34,146 nt of DNA from Atopobium sp034113385 (GTDB lineage: Bacteria > Actinomycetota > Coriobacteriia > Coriobacteriales > Atopobiaceae): assembly GCF_034113385.1 (NCBI RefSeq), contig NZ_JAXEXL010000016.1:1-34146 (forward strand), written 5' to 3'. The notes under the pieces are model-generated. The model searched no databases, was not told the DNA's origin, and saw only the letters and a program-made list of their open reading frames with translations. A program made the position numbers and the translations under genes. Shown here piece after piece: positions 7,281 through 15,228 of the stretch. The first letter of the stretch is position 1. Each line of letters opens with the position of its first letter.

Positions 7281-8834
7281 TTAGCCAAAGGCAACTTGTG
7301 CAATGAGCAGTACAGCATTAAGTGCAACCGTTGCAATGAGCAAAGGAGTAATGAACTTAAGCCAGCGGCTAAAGGGAACATCAACCATGGCAAGTGAGGC
7401 TAAAATCAAGCCTGTGGGCGTAATGTAAGAAATGAGGCCCTGACCATAGTTGTAAGCAGCAATGATGGCAGCACGGGATACGCCAACGGCATCGCCTAGG
7501 GGAGCCATAATAGGGATAGACAAAACTGCCAAGCCAGAGGATGAGTTGATAAAGAAGCCCAGGACAATGTACACAAGTAGCATAACCACAATAAAGATAA
7601 GAGGACTCATGCCGTTTACAACACCAGAGAAGTAATTGAGGATGGTGTCGGAAATAAGACCGTTTTCCAACAAAATGTTAACAGCACGTGCAACACCGCA
7701 AACCAGGGCAACACTCATAAGATCTGCTGCACCTTCGATGAAGGTATCCATAAAGTCTTCTTCTGCAAGACCACAGGTAAATGCAAGGATTGCAGCTGCA
7801 GCTAAAAAGACTGCAGTCATGTTATCAAACCACCACTGCTTGGCAACAATGCCCCAAACCAGAACAATAAAAGCACCAAGGAATACAAGAAGGGAAAGCT
7901 TCATCCTGCCAGTAAACTCAAGGACTTCACCTTGTCCGCCCCAGCGTTCCTCAATCTTTTCTTTCATGTCATAGCAAACAGATTTAGAGGGATCTTTGCG
8001 TACCTGATGGGCATACCATAATACGTAGGCAATAGCCATGATAGAACCAATGACGAGGGCAATAAAACGCCAGTTCATTTGCTCTGCCATGTTAATACCA
8101 GCAGCTTTAGTTGCAACGCCAATAGCAAAGGGATTGAGCGTGGAGTACATGGTACCAACAGATGCTCCAACAAAAATTACAGCAATACAGGTCATTGCGT
8201 CATAGCCTGCTACCAAAAAGACAGGCATCAAAATGGGATACAACGCAATGGTTTCCTCACCTAGGCCAAACGTGGTTCCACCTATAATCATGAGAAGCGA
8301 TAGAACAATGATGAGGATAAACTCTTTGCCTTTTGTAAGACGAGACAAGGCAAAAACCGCTGCATTAAGAGCACCAATCTTGTTGAGAACACCAATGCAG
8401 CCACCTAAGATAAAGACGAACAAAATAATGTCAATGGTGTCATAAACGCCTGAAATAGGAGCGAGCAAAAACTCGATAACGCCTTGAGGTTTAGAGTCCA
8501 AGCGCTCGTAGGTATCAGGAATGGCAACGGGTTTGGAGATGGCTCCACTGGTATAGTCTTCGATTTTGCCCGAAATACCCAGTTTAGTGAGGGTGTCTTG
8601 TGTGGCCTCCATGGTCTCGGTGGACTCGTCGGGGTGCGTAATGACAAAGGCCTCGGCATCTGCGTTATATTGCAGCTTAGAATAACTACCAGCTGGCACA
8701 ATAAATGTCAGGATTTGAGCAAAAATCATGACAATAAAGAGCACAGTAATTGCAGTTGGGAAGTGGAGCTTAAACTTCTTGCGTTGAGGATTTTCTGGAG
8801 AACCTTGCTGTGCAAGTGTGGCTTCATCGGCCAT
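7281..8834 (-). CDS. YfcC-family (DcuC/ArcD superfamily) membrane carrier
   Basis: The 517-residue protein begins at ATG 8834, six bases after AGAAAGGA; the in-frame ATG 8852 lacks such a site. It has about twelve hydrophobic helices. The first helix is followed by the motif FIVPAGSY, and a soluble loop (about residues 60-120) precedes the second helix, both typical of YfcC-family proteins. Later motifs such as GGTTFGLGEE, NPFAIGVATKAAG and INSSSGLAVLSIPIMAPL fit the same family. Members are secondary transporters thought to carry C4-dicarboxylates, amino acids or short peptides; the substrate is not predictable here. It is transcribed alone toward the ECF operon and ends at the large hairpin at 7183-7222. 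Confidence 0.88.
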   Translation of the reverse strand: MADEATLAQQGSPENPQRKKFKLHFPTAITVLFIVMIFAQILTFIVPAGSYSKLQYNADAEAFVITHPDESTETMEATQDTLTKLGISGKIEDYTSGAISKPVAIPDTYERLDSKPQGVIEFLLAPISGVYDTIDIILFVFILGGCIGVLNKIGALNAAVFALSRLTKGKEFILIIVLSLLMIIGGTTFGLGEETIALYPILMPVFLVAGYDAMTCIAVIFVGASVGTMYSTLNPFAIGVATKAAGINMAEQMNWRFIALVIGSIMAIAYVLWYAHQVRKDPSKSVCYDMKEKIEERWGGQGEVLEFTGRMKLSLLVFLGAFIVLVWGIVAKQWWFDNMTAVFLAAAAILAFTCGLAEEDFMDTFIEGAADLMSVALVCGVARAVNILLENGLISDTILNYFSGVVNGMSPLIFIVVMLLVYIVLGFFINSSSGLAVLSIPIMAPLGDAVGVSRAAIIAAYNYGQGLISYITPTGLILASLAMVDVPFSRWLKFITPLLIATVALNAVLLIAQVAFG

Positions 8835-9102
8835 GTGTATTCCTTTCTCCATAACAAGGTCGGCGCGTTTTGGACGTGTCGGCCGCCAACAAAAATATGT
8901 TCTGTAACAATTTAGAAATAATACTAGTATTGCCTAATAAAATAGAAACTTATTTGTGAACGGCCTCTAGTTATCCGTGAGTAACAAAAAGCAACCCAAC
9001 ATTTGCATTGAGTTGCTCTTTGGTGTAAGAGAATCACAGCCTAATGATTTTATCGATGTGATATTACGATGTGATGTTAATGAGTCTGTGTGTATGCTGG
9101 CG

Positions 9103-9396
9103 CTATCGTTGAATGGGACCGTCCCAGGCAAGCATTCCGCCCTCTACATTGGTAACGGTATAGCCTTGTGTAGCTAAGAATTGAGCTGCTCTACCTGATC
9201 GTTTTCCAGAGCGGCAAATTACGTAATAAGAAACGGTAGGGTCTAACCGTGTATAGCTTGTTTGCAATCCAGAAAGCGGTAGATTTTGAGCGCCGGGAAT
9301 GTGACCAAGCTTGTATTCAATCACTTCGCGCACATCAAGGATGTGCAGCGTAGTCAGAGGCAGTTGAGTAAAAGCTGTCATGCTTATGGATTTCAT
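9103..9396 (-). CDS. Single-domain rhodanese-like protein
   Basis: The 97-residue protein is a complete rhodanese domain: DVRE (21-24), GHIPGAQNLPL (31-41), and the active-site loop CRSGKRS with catalytic Cys61. The C-terminal NVEGGMLAWDG closes the fold. It should accept sulfane sulfur as a cysteine persulfide, in sulfur transfer or thiol chemistry, and is cytoplasmic with no signal peptide. The start is ATG 9396 with AAAGGAG five bases upstream; the longer in-frame extension to 9453 runs through the terminator-distal leader and has no ribosome site. The carrier gene lies 268 bases downstream on the same strand, probably with its own promoter. Confidence 0.9.
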   Translation of the reverse strand: MKSISMTAFTQLPLTTLHILDVREVIEYKLGHIPGAQNLPLSGLQTSYTRLDPTVSYYVICRSGKRSGRAAQFLATQGYTVTNVEGGMLAWDGPIQR

Positions 9397-9428
9397 AGGA
9401 GCTCCTTTGCGTGCGCAACAACCCAGTG

Positions 9429-9471
9429 CAAAAAAATCGAGGCCGTTTCCCATCTGGGGCGTACCTCGATT
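9429..9471 (-). terminator. Rho-independent terminator of the C1 peptidase gene
   Basis: On the minus strand AATCGAGG (9471-9464) pairs with CCTCGATT (9442-9435) and runs into a T tract (9436-9430). It lies 80 bases after the peptidase stop codon and before the rhodanese gene. Confidence 0.85.
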
Positions 9472-9550
9472 GCATGAGTGTTGGTAAGCACGTGGGTGTG
9501 GATAGTCTACCTCATCAAAGCTGTAGAGACCACCAAGCTACCGTTGTGTC

Positions 9551-12361
9551 TTACTGGTTCTTACGACGAACAAGAACACCAGAGCCGGCAATTGCTACGC
9601 CCAAGGCTAGAGCTACCAGAGGAATAGTGGTGGAAGCATCGCCAGTGGCAGGAAGCTTGGCGGCAGGAAGGTCACCAGTGGCAGGGAGCTTGGTAGTAGC
9701 CCTTGTCTGAGTTACCGTAGGCTTATCAGCGTTGGGATTAGCAACGGTAAACGTAGCGCTTGCCATACCGTCGTTAGAAATAATATCGATAGTATGCTTA
9801 CCTACAGCTAAGGTCTTGATGAAGTCTGCAGACAGCGTTACATCGGTAGAACCCTCAAGAGCGGTGTAGTAAGAAGGATTAACAACCTTACCGTCTACAC
9901 GGACTTCCTTAAAGAGCGTGAAGGGAGCATTGGATACAAATATGGCAGCTTCGCCCTTAATGACCTGAGGAGTCTCTTTCTCCATCTTGTAGTTCATAAG
10001 GTCTGCGTCATCATGACCATTAGTGGTAAAGGCCTTAATCAATGCGTTACCAAACTCAAAGAACTCATCGTTACCAATGAGCTTACCAATCTCCTTGGGA
10101 GTTACCCACTTGTAGCCATTCTCGGTAAAGAGTTTGACGTAGGTCTCACCATCGTTGGCAACAACGGTAGACCAGACATAGCCCATAGCACGACCCTTGG
10201 TCTCTGCATTGTTCTTGTCGGGGAACTGTGCCTGCTGAGACATGCCCGTCTCAAGATTGAGATAGGAGTTGGTGGTGCCATCATCGTTTACACCAGTAAT
10301 GTTTTGAACAATGGCAAAAATCTGACCAGCTGCGAGCTGCAAAGCCCTTGGAAGCTTAACGGTGTGCATGCCAGGAACAGCGGCGTCGTAGGTAAACTCC
10401 ATGACGGGCTTGCCATCATTGGTAGGATCGTTGTCCTTGAAGGCATCCATATTCTTATAGACGTAAATCTTTACGGTTGCCTTGGAGTTTGCCTCACCGG
10501 TGTGGACGGAAACAGCGCGCAAGGTCTCATTGCCGTTTGCCTTAAATACGTTTGCTACTTCAGTGCCCTTATCGGCTGTACGCAGTACAAAGGGAGACTG
10601 AGACTGGTTAATAAGGAAGTCATACGAGTAGTTATTGTCGTAGTCAAAGCCATCCTTCTCAAGATCTACCGAGAAGTACGAAGGCGTGTTGATGGAGTGG
10701 TCGTAGTAAGACAGCCAGAAGTAGCCAGTGTGCTCGCCCTTCTCGTTGACGATACCCCAATTTGCCTTCTTGGCTGCGGTAGCATCATCGACCTTGAAGT
10801 TCTTTTTGAACCAATCAGCAGAACTCCAGCTGTTCTTTACAAGCCACGCGCCCTTCTTAAGGCCAGAAACATCGTTTTTGCCAGCCTTAAACTTAGAGGG
10901 ATCAAAATCGTCATCCCAACCAACAATGGTTACTGCGTGGGTAATTTCTACTTCAGTAGCATCACAGTACTGTGCCCAGTGCTCACCGTTGAAGTAATCA
11001 CTCTTGGCAGGCTGTCCAGGCCTGTAGGTATCAGCGCCATAGCCAATTTGTACGGCACCATACTTAACTAATGCCTGCTTAATAAGTTTATCGGCATAGT
11101 CATTATGGCCCTTGTAAACAAGGTGATCATTCTTGTCAGGGACCAAGTTGTTGGGGTTAGGCAGGTAGTAAACGCCATCTACATGCACGCCAGGCTTACC
11201 CTCTTCAGGCTTACCGTCCTTATCGGTATAAAGACTCCAGTTATCGTGCCAATTGCGCATCTTAAGGAGGTTCTCAAAGGTCATCTCAACGCCCTTGGGC
11301 CAATATGGCTGAGCTTTTTCTGTGGCTACACCTTGCCATGCGGTAAAGAGTGTTTGAGCCATGGTTGCCCAACCACCGCAATCCATGCGATCGGGAGCCT
11401 CATCAATGGGAAGAACGTCTACTTGGCCTTCACCCTTTTGGCTGCCAGCTTTTTGCAGGTCATAGGCCATCCAAGCAAGGTAAAGCTCAGAGAGGTCTAC
11501 GCCGTTATCTTCAAGGTTAGAAAGGATGGGGTGCAGGTGGTCTTGTGGGTTATACGCCTGAGCTGCAGCGCCACCCTGCGCCTTAAGAATGGCAGATTCA
11601 AGAGCCGAGATAGAAGCAAAGGCCCAGCAGGTGCCAAAGGGAGACTGGTTCTTTACTGGGGTAGTTTGTTTAAGATTGTTAAGGTAGTAACGCGTGATTT
11701 TCTCGATATCTAAGTTGGTATCGATAGAATCAAGCCTGCGGTTTTGACCGTTAACAAGCATTTGTGTTGCGCCCGTAATCTGAACGCCACCGTTGTGGGA
11801 ATCACCCAAATCGCCAGTCTTAAGGTCAAAGTCAAAAGGTTTGAATTCGTGCATCCACTTAAGGTATGCTTTCCAGTCCTCAGCATCGGTCTTGCCGTCA
11901 CCATTGAAGTCAAAAATAATCTTGGTGCCGTAGGAATTGGTGTTATCTACTACGGAATCAGACTGAGGAGCTACAGGGGTACTAACAGGCTTGTTGTCTG
12001 GGGTAGTTTGAGCAGGCGCAGGATCTGTCGATGCAGCCGTGTTGTTGGTATCGGGGCTGGTGGGAGTTGCGGGGTCGGTAGGAGTGGTAGCAGGTGTGGG
12101 GTCTGCGGCAGTTACGGCAGTGTTGAGTGCCTCACTGGTCTTCTCGTCCTCATCTGTAGCGGTAGTGGTTGCAATTGCTACGGCATCAGTATTGGTAGCT
12201 GACGCCTGAGCAGAGCTGGCCTCTACTGCATGAGCTGCCATGGGCGAGGAAAGTAGGATGGCCAAGGCAGCAGCGGCAATTGCATGCAATGTGCGACGCT
12301 TAGACCAAGCGCGAATGCTCGCTTTTGCGTTGAGGACTTTAAGACGGTAATGATCGTTCAT
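9551..12361 (-). CDS. Secreted, cell-wall-anchored C1 (papain-like) peptidase with lectin-like domain
   Basis: The 936-residue protein starts at ATG 12361, four bases after GGAGG (ATG 12364 is too close). It has a long signal peptide (basic n-region KRR, hydrophobic core, cleavage near AHA at 43-45), then a Thr/Pro-rich linker (to about 140). A dockerin/EF-hand-like loop DFNGDGKTDAEDW (about 151-163) precedes the peptidase domain. The catalytic set is intact: Gln239, Cys245 in GTCWAFA, His475 in ITHAVTIVGWDDD, and Asn510 in VKNSW. Beyond it lies a beta-rich lectin-like region (about 560-690), an Ig-like module (about 790-875) and two LPATG motifs (892-896, 903-907) before the membrane helix and RRKNQ tail. 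It probably cleaves host or dietary proteins at the cell surface. Substrate is unknown. Confidence 0.92.
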   Translation of the reverse strand: MNDHYRLKVLNAKASIRAWSKRRTLHAIAAAALAILLSSPMAAHAVEASSAQASATNTDAVAIATTTATDEDEKTSEALNTAVTAADPTPATTPTDPATPTSPDTNNTAASTDPAPAQTTPDNKPVSTPVAPQSDSVVDNTNSYGTKIIFDFNGDGKTDAEDWKAYLKWMHEFKPFDFDLKTGDLGDSHNGGVQITGATQMLVNGQNRRLDSIDTNLDIEKITRYYLNNLKQTTPVKNQSPFGTCWAFASISALESAILKAQGGAAAQAYNPQDHLHPILSNLEDNGVDLSELYLAWMAYDLQKAGSQKGEGQVDVLPIDEAPDRMDCGGWATMAQTLFTAWQGVATEKAQPYWPKGVEMTFENLLKMRNWHDNWSLYTDKDGKPEEGKPGVHVDGVYYLPNPNNLVPDKNDHLVYKGHNDYADKLIKQALVKYGAVQIGYGADTYRPGQPAKSDYFNGEHWAQYCDATEVEITHAVTIVGWDDDFDPSKFKAGKNDVSGLKKGAWLVKNSWSSADWFKKNFKVDDATAAKKANWGIVNEKGEHTGYFWLSYYDHSINTPSYFSVDLEKDGFDYDNNYSYDFLINQSQSPFVLRTADKGTEVANVFKANGNETLRAVSVHTGEANSKATVKIYVYKNMDAFKDNDPTNDGKPVMEFTYDAAVPGMHTVKLPRALQLAAGQIFAIVQNITGVNDDGTTNSYLNLETGMSQQAQFPDKNNAETKGRAMGYVWSTVVANDGETYVKLFTENGYKWVTPKEIGKLIGNDEFFEFGNALIKAFTTNGHDDADLMNYKMEKETPQVIKGEAAIFVSNAPFTLFKEVRVDGKVVNPSYYTALEGSTDVTLSADFIKTLAVGKHTIDIISNDGMASATFTVANPNADKPTVTQTRATTKLPATGDLPAAKLPATGDASTTIPLVALALGVAIAGSGVLVRRKNQ

Positions 12362-12415
12362 CATGCCTCCAAAGGACTGAATAAAAAACACGTACTATCC
12401 ATATGTAACACGGAC

Positions 12416-12445
12416 ATACTAATAAAAAATCTGTGTTTTGGTAAA
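12416..12445 (-). promoter_or_regulatory. Predicted promoter of the C1 peptidase gene
   Basis: On the minus strand TTTACC (12445-12440) and TAGTAT (12421-12416) are 18 bases apart, about 55 bases upstream of the start codon. The leader of about 50 bases contains no ORF. Confidence 0.4.
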
Positions 12446-12468
12446 CGATTATGAGTAAATAGAACAGA

Positions 12469-12490
12469 GTTATTCATAATTATAAATAAC
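12469..12490. promoter_or_regulatory. 22-base near-palindrome upstream of the peptidase promoter
   Basis: GTTATT and AATAAC flank an ATAATTAT core; 20 of 22 positions are palindromic. It sits about 25 bases upstream of the predicted -35 box, in an AT-rich gap of about 350 bases (12365-12718) that holds no convincing gene. It could be an activator or repressor site; no regulator can be named. Confidence 0.35.
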
Positions 12491-12646
12491 TTTGTCATAT
12501 TCATGGTATCTTATGTATATAAATGAACTTTTTAGTGTATGTATTCTCAGGTTAATAAAATTGTTAAACGGTTGTTTTATACAACAAGCGGTTGCCCTGA
12601 GTATAGTGCCTGTAAGCAGCTTGAAAGCTTCTCCTAGAGTACCTGT

Positions 12647-12688
12647 AAAGAGAGAGCAAGCAAACGAGAAAATCCACTCACTTGCTCT
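12647..12688 (-). terminator. Weak terminator-like hairpin after the phosphofructokinase gene
   Basis: On the minus strand AGAGCAAG (12688-12681) pairs with CTTGCTCT (12660-12653) across a 20-base loop, followed by CTCTTT. It lies 31 bases after the stop codon. The loop is long and the T run short, so it may be inefficient. Confidence 0.4.
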
Positions 12689-12718
12689 ATGGATACAAAA
12701 CTGGAGACGCTGTTTGTG

Positions 12719-13624
12719 TTAGAGCGTTGCCAGTAAGGCGTTGACTTCATCGCGGGTAGCAAAGTCTGCAGAGAAGGCACTGGCAGAGCCTGTACAGATA
12801 CCGGTATAAAATGCAGTAGCGGCATCGTTGTTACTTTCGAGCCAGCCAGCAACAAAGCCAGCAACCATAGAGTCTCCTGCACCAACCGAATTAACCAAGG
12901 TGCCTTGAGGAGCAGGAGATTGAAGCACCTCGCCCTTCTCGGAAACAAATACAGCACCTTCTCCAGCCATGGAAATAAGCACATTACGTGCTCCCTTTTC
13001 CTGCAGTTTTTGAGCGTAGGGGATAACCTCATCACGCGTTGTAAGCTCTACATTAAAGATGGCACCGAGCTCATGATTGTTGGGTTTAATAAGGAAGGGA
13101 TGGTACTGCAGCACATTAAGAAGCAGGTCAAGTTCTGCATCTACGACAATTTCTATGCCGCGACCGGACAGGCGTGCCATGATTTGCTCATACATGTCAG
13201 AGGGCAACACTGAAGGAACGCTACCAGAGATAATAAGTATGTCTCCAGAGACTAACTGGTCAAGCTGGTTAAAGAGTTGTTGTAGCTCATCAGGCGTAAT
13301 ATGGGGGCCAATGCCGTTAATCTCGGTTTCTTCGCCAGCTTTTATCTTAACGTTAATGCGCGTCATGCCAGTTTGTGTACGAATAAATTGGGTCTTGCAC
13401 CCATGTGCAGAGACAAGCTGTTCTAGCGCGCTTCCAGTAAAGCCTGCGATAAAACCTAAAGCACAAGACGTATGACCAAGATTGCCGAGCACAATAGAGA
13501 CATTAATACCTTTACCACCAGGCATAACGTTTTCATAATTGACGCGGTTAATCTTACCAGGGGCAAGCGCATCCAGACGAACAACGTAGTCCAGGGCAGG
13601 ATTAAAGGTGACAGTGTAAATCAT
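12719..13624 (-). CDS. fruK: 1-phosphofructokinase (PfkB family)
   Basis: The 301-residue protein is a PfkB-family sugar kinase of the FruK/LacC branch. It shows TFNPALDYVV at the N terminus, the substrate motif MPGGKGINVS (34-43) and the anion-hole/catalytic motif GAGDSMVAGF (248-257, catalytic base Asp251). FruK phosphorylates fructose 1-phosphate to fructose 1,6-bisphosphate in the cytoplasm. Tagatose-6-phosphate kinase (LacC) is a close relative that sequence alone does not fully exclude. The gene stands alone: no DeoR-type regulator or fructose PTS gene lies beside it, unlike the usual fru operon. The start is ATG 13624 with AAGG nine bases upstream. Confidence 0.85.
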   Translation of the reverse strand: MIYTVTFNPALDYVVRLDALAPGKINRVNYENVMPGGKGINVSIVLGNLGHTSCALGFIAGFTGSALEQLVSAHGCKTQFIRTQTGMTRINVKIKAGEETEINGIGPHITPDELQQLFNQLDQLVSGDILIISGSVPSVLPSDMYEQIMARLSGRGIEIVVDAELDLLLNVLQYHPFLIKPNNHELGAIFNVELTTRDEVIPYAQKLQEKGARNVLISMAGEGAVFVSEKGEVLQSPAPQGTLVNSVGAGDSMVAGFVAGWLESNNDAATAFYTGICTGSASAFSADFATRDEVNALLATL

Positions 13625-13793
13625 AACAACCAGCCTTAGGTAGAAGCGTTTGTATGGTGCTTATTATCCGTCATACATCTGAAAGCTGCTACCAGATGAA
13701 AATATTTCGCAGTAAAACTCTTCAGGTACAATGAACATGAGACGGTTTTCTTAAAAGAAAATCAAATCCTGTAACCGACGATAAAGAGACATA

Positions 13794-14834
13794 ATGACAC
13801 AAAAGATTTTGAGTTTTGGTATCCCTTGTTTTAACTCGGCTGAATACATGGATCACTGCATCTCTTCTATCTTAGAGGGTGCAAACTATGCTGAAGATAT
13901 TCAGATTATTATTGTAGATGACGGCTCTGTACGTGATAACACTGCTCAAAAGGCAGATGAGTGGGAGCAAAAATACCCTGGTCTTATCAAGGCGATTCAT
14001 CAACCCAATGGTGGTCACGGCACTGCGGTGCTGGCTGGTTTGCAGGCAGCGGACGGTGTGTTTTACAAAGTGGTTGATTCAGATGACTGGTTGGATAAAG
14101 ACGCATTAGCAGCTTTGCTGGACAAGTTACGCCAGTCTGAGGCAGATGGCGAGCATTTAGACCTTGTTATCACCAATTATGTGTATGAGCATACAGCGGA
14201 TAACACGCGCAATTATGTATCATATCGCAGCATTTTGCCTATCAACAAGATATTTGGTTGGGATGAGGTTGGCCATTTCCACATGTGGCAAAACTTGCTT
14301 ATGCATTCACTATGCTACCGCGCGGATATTTTACGAGCAGATGGTGGTACGCCTTTGCCTGCGCATACGTTTTATGTGGATAACATTTATGCATTTGTAC
14401 CACTGCCTCGCTGTGAGCGTTTGTACTATCTGGATGTGGATTTGTATCGTTACTTTATTGGCCGAGAAGATCAGTCGGTCAATGAATCTGTCATGGCTGG
14501 CCGTATTGATCAGCAAGTGCGCATAACTCGCATTATGATGAAGTCGTATCATTTGTATAAGGATATTAAGTCTGTAAAGCTGCGCAGCTATATGGTCAAT
14601 TACTTTATCATCATGATGGCTATTTGCTCAGTGTTCTCTAAGCTCTCTGATCACGAAGACGCTATGGATGAGCTGGAAAAGCTCTGGAATGATTTGCGTG
14701 AGTATGATTATCGCTTGTATCGTCGTTGTCGTTGGGGCGCTGTTGGTTTGGGCACTAACTTGCCTACTAAGTTGGGCACAAAGATTACCATGGGTGGATA
14801 CCGTATTGCAGGTAAGATTGTTAAGTTTAACTAA
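13794..14834 (+). CDS. Family 2 glycosyltransferase
   Basis: The 346-residue protein has a GT-A fold N-terminal half: GIPCFNSAEYMDHCISSIL (about 9-27), IIVDDGS (39-45), a conserved QPNGGHGTAVLAGL stretch and the metal-binding DSDDW (95-99). The C-terminal half is helical and basic with no clear transmembrane domain. It would transfer a sugar from a nucleotide donor to a surface glycan or lipid acceptor at the inner face of the membrane. ATG 13794 is preceded by AAAGAG at good spacing. The gene lies 26 bases upstream of the YccF gene, so it may be transcribed with the YccF-GT39-GtrB cassette. Donor and acceptor are unknown. Confidence 0.88.
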   Translation: MTQKILSFGIPCFNSAEYMDHCISSILEGANYAEDIQIIIVDDGSVRDNTAQKADEWEQKYPGLIKAIHQPNGGHGTAVLAGLQAADGVFYKVVDSDDWLDKDALAALLDKLRQSEADGEHLDLVITNYVYEHTADNTRNYVSYRSILPINKIFGWDEVGHFHMWQNLLMHSLCYRADILRADGGTPLPAHTFYVDNIYAFVPLPRCERLYYLDVDLYRYFIGREDQSVNESVMAGRIDQQVRITRIMMKSYHLYKDIKSVKLRSYMVNYFIIMMAICSVFSKLSDHEDAMDELEKLWNDLREYDYRLYRRCRWGAVGLGTNLPTKLGTKITMGGYRIAGKIVKFN

Positions 14835-14859
14835 GGGAAGATTTTGTAGGTAGCTTATT

Positions 14860-15228
14860 GTGAGTTTTGGTCAACTGCTTGGCAACATTATTTGGATTCT
14901 TTTGGGCGGCATTGAGAGCGCTGTGGCATGGTTGCTGATTGGCATCTTGTTTTGCTGCACCATTGTTGGCATTCCTCTGGGTTTACAGGCGTTTAAGATG
15001 GCTCGTTTAACGCTTATGCCCTTTGGCGCTCAGATTGTTTGGAATGGTTCTGGTGTTAGTGTGTTTGCTAACGTTGTTTGGTTTATCTGCGGCGGCTTTC
15101 TCATGGCTGTGTATTACGTCTTGATAGGGCTACTCTTTTGTCTGACTATTGTTGGTATTCCTTTTGGTATGCAAATCTTTAAGATGGCGCAACTGTCCCT
15201 TGCTCCTTTTGGCGCTGAGGTGTTGTAA
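14860..15228 (+). CDS. YccF-domain membrane protein
   Basis: The 122-residue protein contains two copies of the YccF motif: IGILFCCTIVGIPLGLQAFKMARLTL-like (about 27-52) and its repeat LLFCLTIVGIPFGMQIFKMA-like (about 88-110). Each is followed by a PFGA element. There are about four hydrophobic segments. The role of YccF proteins is not established; they are inner-membrane proteins. The start is taken as GTG 14860, about nine bases after GTAGG, since it gives the normal family start. Its stop overlaps the next start codon by one base (TAATG), which indicates translational coupling with the GT39 gene. Confidence 0.85.
   Translation: MSFGQLLGNIIWILLGGIESAVAWLLIGILFCCTIVGIPLGLQAFKMARLTLMPFGAQIVWNGSGVSVFANVVWFICGGFLMAVYYVLIGLLFCLTIVGIPFGMQIFKMAQLSLAPFGAEVL

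Noticed and set aside
8977..9177. Plus-strand reading frame of 66 residues between the carrier and rhodanese genes.
   Set aside because: No ribosome site before its GTG start, no recognisable domain, and the end overlaps the rhodanese gene on the other strand.
10013..11071. A 352-residue plus-strand open frame inside the C1 peptidase gene.
   Set aside because: It is antisense to a clear catalytic domain and has no independent ribosome site or family match.
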